53,710 nt of DNA from Bifidobacterium hapali (GTDB lineage Bacteria; Actinomycetota; Actinomycetes; Actinomycetales; Bifidobacteriaceae), in NCBI RefSeq assembly GCF_002259755.1, contig NZ_MWWY01000031.1, positions 1 to 53,710 of the forward strand, given 5' to 3'. Below the pieces are notes generated by a model. It was given only the letters and a program-made list of their open reading frames with translations, ran no database searches and was not told the origin of the DNA. Made by a program: the position numbers and the translations under genes. Below, in pieces: positions 9,040 to 18,740 of the stretch (position 1 is its first letter; each line of letters begins with the position of its first letter).

Positions 9040-9228
9040 TGCAGACGTTTGCATAAAACGGTGGTAGCAAATATTCTGACACGAATTGCCAACGTTTGCA
9101 AAACTGTGTATAGTGGGAACCACTGATGCGCTGCAAAGACGTTGTATAAGGAAGCATTGGTCATGATAATCACGCGGATGTGAACGTATGCAACACCGGG
9201 TTCTGCGAAGAATCTGCAACGTATGCAG
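9040..9228. promoter_or_regulatory. Cluster of LacI-family operators between GH13 gene and malE
   Basis: Palindromic sites centred on ACGT occur at 9040-9053 (TGCAGACGTTTGCA), 9086-9101 (TTGCCAACGTTTGCAA), about 9180-9193 and about 9215-9228 (TGCAACGTATGCAG); a weaker one is near 9131-9146. They match the sites around 18539-18690 next to the local lacI gene. They probably repress both divergent genes; sugar dependence is inference. Confidence 0.75.
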
Positions 9229-9277
9229 TGCATAAGAGAAAACTGAGTGAAATCGTGTTCAAGGAAAGGAACGATCA

Positions 9278-10528
9278 ATGAAGATCAACTGGAAGAAGAT
9301 CGTCGGCCTGACTGCTGCGGCTGCGATGCTGGTTCCGCTGGCCGCCTGCGGCTCGGACTCCAACGGTGGCTCCAACAACGCCGGCGGCTCGACCTCCGGC
9401 ACCGAGGACGTCACCCTGAGCGTGTGGGTCCCGCAGGAGGACCAGGACGGCGACAACTCCTGGCTGGCGCAGGTCGAGGCCAACTTCGAAAAGGAGCACC
9501 CGGAGTACAAGATCACGTGGAAGAACGACGTGGTCTCCGAAGGCGACGCCGTCACCAACGTCAAGACCGATCCGAAGGCCGCCGCCGACGTCTACATGTT
9601 CGCCTCCGACCAGCTCGGCGGCCTGATGGACGTGCAGGGCATCGGCGAGCTCGGCTCCGACGCGGAGGCTCAGCTCAAGGAGCAGAACGGCGACATGGAG
9701 ATCAAGTCCATGACCGGCTCCGACGGCAAGTACTACGGCGTGCCGTACACCGACAACACGTGGTTCATGTACTACGACAAGTCCGTGTTCTCCGACGATG
9801 ACATCAAGAGCCTCGACACGATGGTCGCCAAGGCCGCGATCTCCTTCCCGCTGTCCAACTCGTGGTACATCGGCGGCTTCTATGACGGCTTGACCCTGTT
9901 CGGCGAGGACGGCACGGACGCGGACGCCGGCATCGTGTTCCCGAAGGACGCCGGCGAAGTCACCAAGTACCTCGCCAACCTGGTCGCCAACCCGAACTTC
10001 TCCAACGACGACGGCGCCTCCGGCCTCGCCGATCTGAAGTCCGGCAAGACCCACGCCCTGTTCTCCGGCACCTGGTCCGCCAACGACGTCAAGGAAGCCC
10101 TCGGCGACAACATGGGCGTCGCCCAGCTGCCGACCATCACCGTGAACGGCCAGACCAAGCAGATCAAGTCTTTCTCCGCCACCAAGGCCGCCGCGTACAA
10201 CCCGAACGCCAAGAACCCGAAGGCCGCCGCACAGTTCGCCGCCTACCTCGGCTCCACCGAGTCGCAGAAGCTGCACTACACGCTGCGCAACATCATCCCG
10301 ACCGACAAGTCCCTGGCCAGCGAAATCGCTAACGACCCGGTCGCCATCGGCCAGTCCGACACCATGGCCAACACAGCCATCCTGCAGTCCGGCCAGTCCG
10401 GCATGAGCAAGTGGTGGGATCCGGCTCAGGCCATGGGCGAGGGTCTCGTCAACAAGGACGTCACCGCGGACAACGCGCAGGCCAAGACCGACGACTGGGT
10501 CGCGCAGGTCGGCACCTACGCCGAGTGA
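9278..10528 (+). CDS. malE: Maltodextrin-type ABC solute-binding lipoprotein
   Basis: This is a 416-residue protein. The signal peptide MKINWKKIVGLTAAAAMLVPL leads to the lipobox LAAC (Cys24), then a Ser/Gly/Asn-rich linker. The rest is a type 1 ABC sugar-binding protein of the MalE class, with LSVWVPQED near the mature N-terminus and the segment YYGVPYTDNTWFMYYDKS. It is exported and anchored to the membrane to deliver malto-oligosaccharides to MalFG. The start at ATG 9278 has AAGGAAAGGA upstream. The gene is separated from malF by 367 bp with two hairpins, which would allow more binding protein than permease. Substrate is inferred from the pullulanase and GH13 neighbours. Confidence 0.88.
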   Translation: MKINWKKIVGLTAAAAMLVPLAACGSDSNGGSNNAGGSTSGTEDVTLSVWVPQEDQDGDNSWLAQVEANFEKEHPEYKITWKNDVVSEGDAVTNVKTDPKAAADVYMFASDQLGGLMDVQGIGELGSDAEAQLKEQNGDMEIKSMTGSDGKYYGVPYTDNTWFMYYDKSVFSDDDIKSLDTMVAKAAISFPLSNSWYIGGFYDGLTLFGEDGTDADAGIVFPKDAGEVTKYLANLVANPNFSNDDGASGLADLKSGKTHALFSGTWSANDVKEALGDNMGVAQLPTITVNGQTKQIKSFSATKAAAYNPNAKNPKAAAQFAAYLGSTESQKLHYTLRNIIPTDKSLASEIANDPVAIGQSDTMANTAILQSGQSGMSKWWDPAQAMGEGLVNKDVTADNAQAKTDDWVAQVGTYAE

Positions 10529-10532
10529 ACCT

Positions 10533-10578
10533 GATCGCCGCCGGTTCACGCAACACAGACTCTGATCCGGCGGCGATC
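10533..10578 (+). terminator. Hairpin after malE
   Basis: Perfect 12-bp arms GATCGCCGCCGG and CCGGCGGCGATC (10533-10544 and 10567-10578) with a 22-nt loop lie 4 bp after the malE stop. There is no T-run, so it may stabilise the malE transcript end or cause partial termination. Confidence 0.6.
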
Positions 10579-10735
10579 GACACCATAACTGAATATCCCA
10601 TATCAGGGAACCATCTGAGGGTCCGATAAGGTACGCCACTGCGGAGCGGATGTCATGAAATCGCGCAACCGCCCCGCAGCCTCAACCATCAAGCGGTTTC
10701 ATCCAAGACTTACCTCTCCTCCTTCTCCTCCATTG

Positions 10736-10783
10736 CCGATAAGGTCCGGGCGCCGAATCAGTTCGGCACCCGGGCTTTATCGG
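10736..10783 (+). terminator. Long hairpin in the malE-malF gap
   Basis: CCGATAA at 10736-10742 pairs with TTATCGG at 10777-10783, and between them CCGGGCGCCGAA pairs with TTCGGCACCCGG around a TCAG loop. It is an almost perfect stem of ~20 bp. It may terminate or attenuate read-through to malF. It lies 113 bp before the malF start. Confidence 0.65.
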
Positions 10784-10895
10784 TTCTACCGGGTGCGCGC
10801 GAGGGAGAATGGGAGAGGGCTCCCGCGCAGTGTCGTGCGGGACGCTGTACCGATTTTGACAGACAATACACAACAAGGAGAGGCGGTAGGGTTTC

Positions 10896-12299
10896 ATGAC
10901 AACGGTAACCCTTTCCCGGCGGGAGATGCGGCGCCGCAAGACCATGGGCGCGGATTACGTGGCTCCCTCGCCGTATTCGGTGAAGGCGGCGCTGACCAAG
11001 GGCGACGTGTTCACCAGGCTGTCCGCGGTCGTGTTCGGCCTCGGCAACATCGTCCGCAAGCAGTTCGTCAAGGGTATCGCCCTGCTGGCGCTGGAGATCG
11101 CGTTCATCGTGTTCATGGCCATGAGCGGCGCGACCTATCTGTCGAAGCTGCCCGGCCTGGGCGACCAGGAGCAGGGCAAGCAGCTCGTGGACGGCTTCTG
11201 GGTGTATGTGCAGGGCGACAATTCCGTGGTCATCCTGCTGTACGGCGTGTGCACGATCGTCGCGTGCCTGTTGTTCGTCTACCTGTGGACGCTGTCGCTC
11301 AAATGCGCGTACAAGGCCGAATGCCTCGCCCGCGACGAAGGCAAGGCGCCGGGTCTGATGGACGACATCCACACGCTGCTCGACCAGAAGGCCTACCAGC
11401 TGCTCATGTTCCTGCCGACGCTCGGCATCCTCGTGTTCACCGTGCTGCCGCTGATCTTCATGATCTCGATGGCGTTCACCAGCTACGACCGCGACCACCT
11501 CGTGCTGTTCGACTGGGTCGGCTTCGAGAACTTCTCGAAGGTGTTCGCCAGCAACGCCGGCACCGTCAACGCCCGCCTGTTCCTGCAGGTGACGGTCTGG
11601 ACGCTGGTCTGGGCGTTCTTCGCCACCTTCCTCAACTTCTTCCTCGGCATGTTCTTCGCGATGATCATCAACCGCAAGACCACGCGGTTCAAGGGCTTCT
11701 GGCGCGCGTGCTTCTCCATGTCGATCGCCGTGCCGCAGTTCGTCTCCCTGCTGGTCATGCACACCATGCTCCAGCCGAGCGGCGCGATCAACCGCATGCT
11801 CATGAACTGGGGCTGGATCGATCAGGCCCTGCCGTTCTTCACCAACGCGACGTGGGCGCGCGTCACCGTCATCGTGATTAACCTGTGGGTCGGCATCCCG
11901 TACACGATCATGCAGATCACCGGCATCCTGCAGAACATCCCGGCCGACCTGTACGAGGCCGCGAAGATCGACGGCGCGAACTGGTGGCAGATCTTCGTCA
12001 AGATCACCATGCCGTACATCATCTTCGTGCTCACGCCGTACCTGATCACGACGTTCACCGGCAACGTGAACAACTTCAACGTGATCTACCTGCTGTCCGG
12101 CGGCGCGCCGACCACGGTCGGCGACTCGGCCGGCAAGACCGACCTGCTGATCACCTGGCTGTACAAGCTGACCGTCGACAAGAACGACTACAACCTCGGC
12201 GCCGTGATCGGCATCATGACCTTCATCGTCCTCGCGGCGGTGTCGTTGATCACCTACCGCAATTCCGGTTCCTACAAGAATGAGGAGGCGTTCCGCTGA
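10896..12299 (+). CDS. malF: Maltodextrin-type ABC transporter permease, MalF class
   Basis: This 467-residue permease has a ~60-residue cytoplasmic N-terminus. Hydrophobic segments around residues 60-80 and 105-130 precede the binding-protein-dependent transport domain, whose first segment is LLMFLPTLGILVFTVLPLIF. The EAA loop YEAAKIDGANWW, which contacts the ATPase, lies near residue 350. It forms the channel with MalG, and its stop overlaps the malG start by one base (TGATG). AAGGAG stands 15 bp before ATG 10896, with GGTAGGG nearer. No ATPase gene is encoded here, so a shared MsiK-type ATPase elsewhere is expected. Confidence 0.88.
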   Translation: MTTVTLSRREMRRRKTMGADYVAPSPYSVKAALTKGDVFTRLSAVVFGLGNIVRKQFVKGIALLALEIAFIVFMAMSGATYLSKLPGLGDQEQGKQLVDGFWVYVQGDNSVVILLYGVCTIVACLLFVYLWTLSLKCAYKAECLARDEGKAPGLMDDIHTLLDQKAYQLLMFLPTLGILVFTVLPLIFMISMAFTSYDRDHLVLFDWVGFENFSKVFASNAGTVNARLFLQVTVWTLVWAFFATFLNFFLGMFFAMIINRKTTRFKGFWRACFSMSIAVPQFVSLLVMHTMLQPSGAINRMLMNWGWIDQALPFFTNATWARVTVIVINLWVGIPYTIMQITGILQNIPADLYEAAKIDGANWWQIFVKITMPYIIFVLTPYLITTFTGNVNNFNVIYLLSGGAPTTVGDSAGKTDLLITWLYKLTVDKNDYNLGAVIGIMTFIVLAAVSLITYRNSGSYKNEEAFR

Positions 12300-13195
12300 T
12301 GAGCAGTCACAGCATTCAGAAGGCCCAGTCGCATAGCCTCATGCACGACGCGAAAAAGCGCCGCATCCTGGGTGACATCCTCTCGCACCTGTTCCTCGCC
12401 GTCATGGCCGTGATCTGGCTCGTGCCGATCGTATGGGTGTTCGCGGAAAGCTTCAACAAGAACACCGCGCCGTACACCAGCACGTTCTTCCCGACCGAGT
12501 TCACGCTCGACAACTACGTGCGGCTGTTCACCGACAAGTCGGTGCTCAACTTCCCAAAGATGTTCATGAACACGTTCATCGTGGCGTGCTTCGTGTGCGT
12601 GATCTCCGTGGCGTTCGTGCTCGCCGTCGCGTACTGCATGAGCCGACTGCGCTTCCGCACGCGCCGCACGTTCATGAACGTGGTGCTCATCCTCGGCATG
12701 TTCCCGGGCATTATGGCCGTCTCCGCGATCTACTTCATCCTCAAGGCCGTGGGACTCACCAGCGAAGGCCTGACCACGATCGCGCTGATCCTGGTCTACT
12801 CGGCCGGTTCCGGCGCGGGCTTCTACGTGATGAAGGGCTACATGGACACCATCCCGACCTCGCTCGACGAGGCTGCGATGCTCGACGGCTGCACCCGCCT
12901 GCAGGTGTTCTACAAGATCATCATCCCGATCTGCAAGCCCATGATCGTGTATCAGGCCATCATCGGCTTCCTGACCCCGTGGCTCGACTTCGTCATGGCG
13001 AAGGTGATCTGCCGCACGCAGTCGAACTACACCGTGGCGCTCGGCCTGTGGCTCATGCTGCAGAAGGAGTACATCCAGAACTGGTACGCGCGCTTCGCCG
13101 CCGCGGCCGTGCTGATCTCGATCCCGATCGCCATCCTGTTCATCGTCATGCAGCGCTTCTACCAGGAGTCGATGTCAGGGTCGGTGAAGGGCTGA
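12299..13195 (+). CDS. malG: Maltodextrin-type ABC transporter permease, MalG class
   Basis: This is a 298-residue permease with six predicted membrane segments. The first is about residues 26-48, after a short basic cytoplasmic N-terminus (KKRRILGD). The EAA motif DEAAMLDGCTRLQVFYKI sits near residue 195. The C-terminus QESMSGSVKG resembles MalG C-termini. It pairs with MalF and is translationally coupled to it by a 1-nt overlap. The following 296 bp hold a long imperfect hairpin and no gene. Confidence 0.88.
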   Translation: MSSHSIQKAQSHSLMHDAKKRRILGDILSHLFLAVMAVIWLVPIVWVFAESFNKNTAPYTSTFFPTEFTLDNYVRLFTDKSVLNFPKMFMNTFIVACFVCVISVAFVLAVAYCMSRLRFRTRRTFMNVVLILGMFPGIMAVSAIYFILKAVGLTSEGLTTIALILVYSAGSGAGFYVMKGYMDTIPTSLDEAAMLDGCTRLQVFYKIIIPICKPMIVYQAIIGFLTPWLDFVMAKVICRTQSNYTVALGLWLMLQKEYIQNWYARFAAAAVLISIPIAILFIVMQRFYQESMSGSVKG

Positions 13196-13332
13196 GCCGG
13201 GGCGATAGCTCCGGCGAAGGCAGCATTGAGCCTCGCCGCAGGCGAGTCCGTAATTGCAGCGCCGCAGGCGACGCGTCACGAGGGTTATCCTTGTGCTTCA
13301 CATAGGCTCAGCCTGAGCCGAGCCGATACAAT

Positions 13333-13456
13333 AGGCTCCCCTCTCCCGGGGGAGCTGCTGAGCGACGATACGCATCCGGAAGTACAAGTAGAGTTCACAC
13401 GCATAGCCGCTTTCGGCTGCGTCTCGCTCGGCGGCTCCCTTTGAGGAGGGGAGCCT
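13333..13456. repeat. Long imperfect hairpin between malG and pulA
   Basis: AGGCTCCCCTC at 13333-13343 pairs with the GAGGGGAGCCT-like end at 13443-13456. Inside, GGGAGCTGCTGAGCGACGA (13349 onward) pairs imperfectly with the complement near 13409-13438. The whole 124-bp block could form one bulged stem. It lies 35 bp before the pulA start. Confidence 0.65.
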
Positions 13457-13491
13457 CATCATGTGTGACATACCAACGAAAGGAATCCACG

Positions 13492-15630
13492 ATGGAGCAG
13501 CTTGTTGACGCACCGGCCGTGGCCGTCGGCACGCCCGCCGATGAGGCGCAGCCGTGCCCGGACTACCCGGTCTACACGGGCGATGATCTCGGCGCGTTCC
13601 CGGACGCCGTCGGCACCACATTCCGCGTATGGGCGCCGAGCGCCAGCGGCGTCACGCTGCGCCTGTTCTCCACCGGTTCGACGGTCGAGGATTTCGCGGA
13701 CGCCGCCGACCACCCGCAGCCCACGCTCGGCCCGGACGGCACCGGAGCGGTCAACAGCGCCGACCAGTCCGATCTGGCCGCCTCGCGCGCCGCCTCCGCC
13801 GTCACCGAACCCGAGCCCGATCCGGTCGAGACGCACGAGCTCACCCCCGGCGCGGACGGTACCTGGCTCGTGCGCTGCGACGGCGTCGGCCATGGCATGT
13901 ACTACGACTATCTCGTCCGTTTCGCCGACGGCACGATCCACCGCACCGCCGACCCGTGGGCTCGCGCGGCCGGAGTCAACGGCCGTCGCAGCATGGTCGT
14001 CGACCTCGCGCGCACCGATCCGGACGGCTGGGAATCCGACTCCCGTCCGCGCATCCCCGCCAACGATCTGGTCATCTGGGAAACGCATATCGGTGACTTC
14101 AGCAACGACCCGCACAGCGGCGTGCCGGCCGACCATCGCGGCACCTATCTCGCGTTCACCGACGACGGCACCAGCGTCGACGGCAAGGGCGAGTTCCCGA
14201 CCTGCGTCGCGTATCTCAAGCGGCTGGGAGTCACCGCCGTCCAGCTCATGCCGTTCTACGACTACGGTTCGCTCGACGAGTCGCTGCCGCGCACCGATCC
14301 GAAGCATGGCTTCAACTGGGGGTACGACCCGCTCAACTACAACGTGCCGGAAGGCTCGTACAGCACCGACCCGTTCCACGGCGAGGTGCGCATCCGCGAA
14401 TGCAAGCGGATGATCCAGTCGCTGCACGCGGCCGGCATCAAGGTCATCATGGACGTGGTCTACAACCACATGTTCTCCGTCGACAACTGGTTCGAGCGCA
14501 TGATCCCCGGCTACGCGCTGCGCCGGTGCGCGAACGGCGAGTTCGCGAACGGCTCGGCCTGCTCGAACGACGTGGCCACCGAACGCGCGATGATGCGCAA
14601 GTACATCGTTGATTCGGCGGTGTACTGGGCGCGCGAATACCACGTCGACGGCTTCCGGTTCGACCTGATGGGCCTGATCGACGTGGACACGATGAACGCG
14701 GTGCGCGAGGCGCTCGACGCGCTGCCGGACGGGGCGTCGATCCTCATGCACGGCGAGCCGTGGGCGCCCGGCCGTACCGCGCTGCCGGAAGGCGTCGTGC
14801 TCGCCGATAAGCGCGGCCTGCCGTACCTCGACCCGCGCATCGGCGCGTTCTGCGATTCGACGCGCGACGCGGTGCGCGGCCACATCTTCTACCATTGGGT
14901 GCCCGGCTATCTGACCGGCGCGGCCGCCGACTACGCCGAGGACATCCGCCACGCCGAGAACGCGTGGCGTGGAACACTGCGTGAAACGGCGAGCGTGGCG
15001 CAGGTCATCCAATACGTGTCCGCGCACGACGATCTGACACTGTGGGACAAGCTGTGCGCGGTCATGCGGCGCATGCCAACCGAGGTCGACTACGCGGCCG
15101 AGGATCCGTCCTGCGACGATCTCATGCGCGCGAACCGGCTGGCTGCGGGTGTCGTGTTCTCGGCGGCGGGCGTGCCGTTCATGCTCGGCGGCGAGGAGTT
15201 CGCGCGCACCAAGCACGGCGATTCCGACTCGTTCAGCAGCGCGGCGTCGCTCAACCAGCTGGACTGGCGGCGTGCGGAACGGCTGTCGTCGCTGGTCGAC
15301 CATTACGCGGCGCTGATCCGGCTGCGTCGCGGCAATCCCGCGTACTTCGGCGATGCGCGCATGATCGTGCCGCGCGTGGACGAGGTCGTGGTGTTCCGCG
15401 TGGGCGACGACTGCATCGCGATCAACCCGACCTGCAAGACGCAGTCGCAGCTGACGATGGATCTGGAAAAGCCCGGGCCGTACGGCGAGGTGTCGCCGGT
15501 CGCGCCCGACGAGTGGACGTGCATCTACTGTTCGGCGGACTGTTCCGCGGGCGCATGCCCGGGCGAGGTGGAGAACCGGCGTCTGCCGTTGCCGCCGTAC
15601 AGCTTCACGGTCTGGCGGCGCAAGCGCTGA
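13492..15630 (+). CDS. pulA: Type I pullulanase (GH13_14)
   Basis: This is a 712-residue protein from ATG 13492, which has GAAAGGA about 7 bp upstream. An in-frame longer start at 13441 falls within the hairpin and is rejected. An N-terminal CBM48-like domain (TTFRVWAPSASGVTLRLFS) is interrupted by an Ala/Pro/Glu-rich insertion around residues 65-120. The diagnostic type I pullulanase motif NWGYDPLNYNVPEGSYSTDP starts at residue 275. The catalytic carboxylates are Asp391 (FRFDLMG), Glu422 (MHGEPW) and Asp513 (SAHDD). There is no signal peptide, so it debranches alpha-1,6 linkages of imported dextrins or storage glucan in the cytoplasm. It follows malEFG in the alpha-glucan locus. Confidence 0.92.
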   Translation: MEQLVDAPAVAVGTPADEAQPCPDYPVYTGDDLGAFPDAVGTTFRVWAPSASGVTLRLFSTGSTVEDFADAADHPQPTLGPDGTGAVNSADQSDLAASRAASAVTEPEPDPVETHELTPGADGTWLVRCDGVGHGMYYDYLVRFADGTIHRTADPWARAAGVNGRRSMVVDLARTDPDGWESDSRPRIPANDLVIWETHIGDFSNDPHSGVPADHRGTYLAFTDDGTSVDGKGEFPTCVAYLKRLGVTAVQLMPFYDYGSLDESLPRTDPKHGFNWGYDPLNYNVPEGSYSTDPFHGEVRIRECKRMIQSLHAAGIKVIMDVVYNHMFSVDNWFERMIPGYALRRCANGEFANGSACSNDVATERAMMRKYIVDSAVYWAREYHVDGFRFDLMGLIDVDTMNAVREALDALPDGASILMHGEPWAPGRTALPEGVVLADKRGLPYLDPRIGAFCDSTRDAVRGHIFYHWVPGYLTGAAADYAEDIRHAENAWRGTLRETASVAQVIQYVSAHDDLTLWDKLCAVMRRMPTEVDYAAEDPSCDDLMRANRLAAGVVFSAAGVPFMLGGEEFARTKHGDSDSFSSAASLNQLDWRRAERLSSLVDHYAALIRLRRGNPAYFGDARMIVPRVDEVVVFRVGDDCIAINPTCKTQSQLTMDLEKPGPYGEVSPVAPDEWTCIYCSADCSAGACPGEVENRRLPLPPYSFTVWRRKR

Positions 15631-15670
15631 ACGGCTCGCCGACGGTCGGCGAACGGATGCGGAGGTGACG

Positions 15671-16471
15671 ATGGCGCGATACGACGCGGTGCTGTTCGAT
15701 CTGTACGGCACGTTGGTGGATATCCGTACCGACGAGTCCGCCGGCGCGGCGTGGGATGCGTTGCGCGGGGCGCTGGTGGAGGCTGGTTGCGGATGGTACC
15801 GCGACCGCGACGATGACCAGCTGAGGTCGGCGTTCGAGTCCGCCGCCGCGCCGGTGCGCCGCCGCGCCGCGGAACTGCATGGCCGTTGGGCGGAACCCGA
15901 CCTGCTGCCGGCGTATGAGACGCTGCTGACGCAGGACGCGTTCGCGCCATTCGAGCGATTCGAGCCGTTCGCCTCGTCCGCGCCGGTACCATCCGCCGAC
16001 GTCGCCGACCGTGCGGCCGCCGCGGCGTGGGCGTTCCGGCGGGGCAGCACGAGCCTGCTGCGCCTCTACCCGGGCGTGCCGCAACTGTTGGGGGACTTAC
16101 ACAGGGCGGGCTTGCGCGTGGTGTTGGTGAGCAACGCGCAAGCCTGTTACACACGGCCGGAACTGGATCTGCTCGGCGTGGCGGACGCGTTCGACCATGT
16201 GCTCATCTCCAGCGAGGAGGGCGTGCGCAAGCCGTCGCCCGAGATCTTCCTGCGCGCATTGGATCGCGAAGGATTGCAGCCCGATCGCGCGGTCATGGTC
16301 GGTAACGACGAACGGTCCGATATCCTCGGCGCGCGGTCGGCCGGCATCGACGGCATCTATCTGCGCACCGAGATCTCCCCGTCCGACGATCCGGACGTCA
16401 GCCAGCACGCCGTGCAATCGTTCGCAGGAGCCGATTATGCTGGGATCCTGCGATTCCTTGGGGTGCGGTAG
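15671..16471 (+). CDS. HAD-superfamily hydrolase
   Basis: This is a 266-residue protein from ATG 15671, preferred over the GTG at 15665, which would overlap the ribosome site GGAGGTGA. HAD motif I is FDLYGTLVD, with Tyr in place of the second Asp as in haloacid-dehalogenase-like members. Motif II is LVSNA, a Lys follows in VRKPSPEIF, and motif IV is MVGNDERSDILGA. An alpha-helical cap lies between motifs I and II. It may dephosphorylate a sugar phosphate or small metabolite; the substrate cannot be read. It begins 40 bp after pulA and is probably co-transcribed. Confidence 0.85.
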   Translation: MARYDAVLFDLYGTLVDIRTDESAGAAWDALRGALVEAGCGWYRDRDDDQLRSAFESAAAPVRRRAAELHGRWAEPDLLPAYETLLTQDAFAPFERFEPFASSAPVPSADVADRAAAAAWAFRRGSTSLLRLYPGVPQLLGDLHRAGLRVVLVSNAQACYTRPELDLLGVADAFDHVLISSEEGVRKPSPEIFLRALDREGLQPDRAVMVGNDERSDILGARSAGIDGIYLRTEISPSDDPDVSQHAVQSFAGADYAGILRFLGVR

Positions 16472-16563
16472 CGTATGCCGTTCCGGCCGTGCGCGCAGGC
16501 GTTCGCTCATGCGCGCTGACGGCGGCGGGCGAATCGCCATGGCGAGTGAAGGAGAGGGCGACC

Positions 16564-17334
16564 ATGAACGATGCGGAGATGGAGAAAAGCCGGCGCGGAT
16601 CCGGCGCGGCCAGGCGTCGCAACGGGCTGAGCGTCTTCCGGCTCAAGGTGATCGGCGCGGTGTTCATGGCGCTGTCGGTCGTCGGCGTGGCGTTCGTGCC
16701 CGTACTGTTCGGCGAGCCGTCGGCCGACAACATGACCGCGCTCACCGTGGCCGTCGTGTGCGAGATCGCGTCGTGGTGCGCGGTGCCGATCTACTCGTGG
16801 CTGGTGTACGACGGCTGGAGGCATACGCATGACCGTGCGCGGTACGCGGGACGGCTGTTCGTCGTCGCGTGCCTGGCCGGACTGCCGTACGACCGGATCA
16901 TGACCGGTCATTGGTTCGATGCGCGCACGCACAACCCGGTGTGGGGACTGTTCTTCGCGTACGTGGTGCTGGTGGCGGTCGACTGGATCGCGCGGCGGTA
17001 TGCCGGCGCGGTGCGATGGCTGATGACCGTGGCCGTGATCGTGGCGGGCGTGCTGTGGAACGTGCTGCTGCAGATCGGTGTGAGCCAGCGGGTGATGTAC
17101 ACGGGGGTGCTGGTGCTCGCGTTCGTGATGGTGTTTTATTTCCTGAGCGTGCATGAGAACACGATGATGTTCACGGCCGGCCTGCTCGGCGCGGTGATGT
17201 GCATCACGCCCGGTGTGGGCGTGGCGTTCCTGCATTACCGGCGCGACGAGCTGGGCTATGCGCGGCCGTGGACGAAGTGGGTGTTCTACGCGCTGTACCC
17301 GGCGATGCTGCTCGCGGGGGCGCTGGTCGCGTAA
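16564..17334 (+). CDS. TraX-family membrane protein
   Basis: This is a 256-residue protein from ATG 16564, which has AAGGAGAGGG upstream; the longer start at 16489 lacks a site. It has about seven hydrophobic segments. The segment YSWLVYDGWRHTHDRARYAG followed by LPYD is the conserved core of the TraX family (named for F-pilin acetylation, but chromosomal in many Gram-positives). The C-terminal WVFYALYPAMLL matches the family's FY-YP motif. Its role here is unknown. It begins 92 bp after the HAD gene and converges on lacI. Confidence 0.75.
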   Translation: MNDAEMEKSRRGSGAARRRNGLSVFRLKVIGAVFMALSVVGVAFVPVLFGEPSADNMTALTVAVVCEIASWCAVPIYSWLVYDGWRHTHDRARYAGRLFVVACLAGLPYDRIMTGHWFDARTHNPVWGLFFAYVVLVAVDWIARRYAGAVRWLMTVAVIVAGVLWNVLLQIGVSQRVMYTGVLVLAFVMVFYFLSVHENTMMFTAGLLGAVMCITPGVGVAFLHYRRDELGYARPWTKWVFYALYPAMLLAGALVA

Positions 17335-17374
17335 CCGGGCGCGCGGTGCGGAGCCGCGCGCCCGGTCCGATGGG

Positions 17375-18418
17375 CTACTGCAGCAAGTCGGCGGGCTGGG
17401 GACGCTGGTAGGGGGCGTCGGTGCCGCGCAGCACGAGCTGCGCGTCGACGATTTCGTGCGGGGTCGCGAGCGTTTCGTTGTTGATGAGCTTGAGCGCCTT
17501 GTTCGCCGCCGTGCGTCCCATCCCGTACGGATCCTGACGCATGGTGGTCAGGTTGATCGTGTCGGCGTTCGGGCTGTCGTCGAAGCCGATGATCGAGTAG
17601 TCGCGCGGCGTCAGATGGCCGTAGCGGCCGAGCTTGATGACCAGCGGGATCGCCATCATGTCCATCTGGCAGCAGATCGCGTCCGGGAAGTCGTCGAGCG
17701 ACAGCAGCGCGGACAGTGCGGAGTCGGCGAACGCCGCGCCGCGCGGCACGGTCAGCACCTGCCAGTCGAGGTCGTGCTTCTCCTGCGCGTCCTCACAGGC
17801 GCGGATGAAGCCGCGCGTACGCGAGTCGATCGACGAGCTGATGCTCGCGGCCTCGGACGACGGGTAGACGATGTGGTGGTGGCCGAGGCTGATGAGATGC
17901 TGCGTGGCGGTGTACATGCCCTTTTCGTCGTCGATGCTGACGGTCGCGTCGAAGCCCTCGGTCGACGGCGTGTTGATACCGATGATCGGCACGTGGATGC
18001 GCTGCAGCTGTTCGACCTCGTGCGGGTCGATGGCGAACGAGGCGACGAACACCGCGTCGACGTTGCGGCGGATCGGCAGCTCGCCGAAGAACTCGTGGCG
18101 GTTCTCGGGCGTGTCGATGTGCTGGAACAGGGAGATGTCGTATCCCGCCGGGTGCATGATCGACTCGATGCCGGCGAAGACCTGCGTGTTGAACCAGCTG
18201 GTGATCTCCTCGTTCATGAGCATCGCGACGCGGTAGGTCTGTCCGGACTTGAGCGCGGTGGCGGAACGGGAGATGTTGAAGTCGAGCTTGTCGGCGATTT
18301 CGAGCACCTTGCGGCGCGTCTTCGCGGAGACCAGCTCCGGGCGGGTGAACGATCGCGAGACGGTGGAGATGGATACGCCCGCCGCCTTGGCTACCTCGTA
18401 GATGTCAGCTTTACTCAC
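17375..18418 (-). CDS. LacI-family transcriptional regulator of the alpha-glucan locus
   Basis: This is a 347-residue protein starting at GTG 18418, chosen because GAGGAGGG lies 9 bp upstream and the helix-turn-helix starts at once (DIYEVAKAAGVSISTVSRSF); the longer ATG at 18478 adds an unlikely Arg/Gly-rich extension. The LacI hinge helix is followed by a periplasmic-binding-protein-like effector domain. It likely binds the ACGT-centred palindromes at 9040-9228 and 18539-18690, repressing the GH13 gene, malE and the former alpha-amylase. A maltose or maltodextrin effector is inference. Confidence 0.88.
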   Translation of the reverse strand: MSKADIYEVAKAAGVSISTVSRSFTRPELVSAKTRRKVLEIADKLDFNISRSATALKSGQTYRVAMLMNEEITSWFNTQVFAGIESIMHPAGYDISLFQHIDTPENRHEFFGELPIRRNVDAVFVASFAIDPHEVEQLQRIHVPIIGINTPSTEGFDATVSIDDEKGMYTATQHLISLGHHHIVYPSSEAASISSSIDSRTRGFIRACEDAQEKHDLDWQVLTVPRGAAFADSALSALLSLDDFPDAICCQMDMMAIPLVIKLGRYGHLTPRDYSIIGFDDSPNADTINLTTMRQDPYGMGRTAANKALKLINNETLATPHEIVDAQLVLRGTDAPYQRPQPADLLQ

Positions 18419-18538
18419 TGTGGTGTGCCCTCCTCGGGATCGGTTGTATCTCTGACGTTCCCCACTGCCGACGTCCATCGTCCGACAATGCTACTCCGTC
18501 GCAGTATACGTCGAAATGCTAATGGTTCCATCATACAC

Positions 18539-18690
18539 TGCAAACGTTATCGCATGCTTTCATTGGCTGGCAGCAATATCTGTGTTGTGCTAAGTGCCGC
18601 AACGGTTTGCGAACGTATGCAGACGAAGGGGAGAAATTTCGATGACGATATGCCCTTTCCGCGTATGCAAAACGTAGCAAACGTTGCAAA
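18539..18690. promoter_or_regulatory. LacI-type operator cluster between lacI and the amylase relic
   Basis: Sites of the TGCRAACGTWTGCA type occur at 18539-18554 (TGCAAACGTTATCGCA), 18608-18621 (TGCGAACGTATGCA) and 18674-18690 (GCAAACGTTGC core), with a further half-site at ~18662-18675. They match those in front of malE. They would have served the alpha-amylase remnant at 18741 and possibly lacI autoregulation. Confidence 0.75.
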
Positions 18691-18740
18691 ACAGTGGGAC
18701 GCACGGTGCCGGGATCATCCAACCCCGCGTTGGCCCGTTC

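Noticed and set aside
13459..16050. 863-codon minus-strand ORF opposite pulA and the HAD gene
   Set aside because: Arg/Val/His-rich composition typical of antisense frames in high-GC DNA; it covers two well-supported genes.
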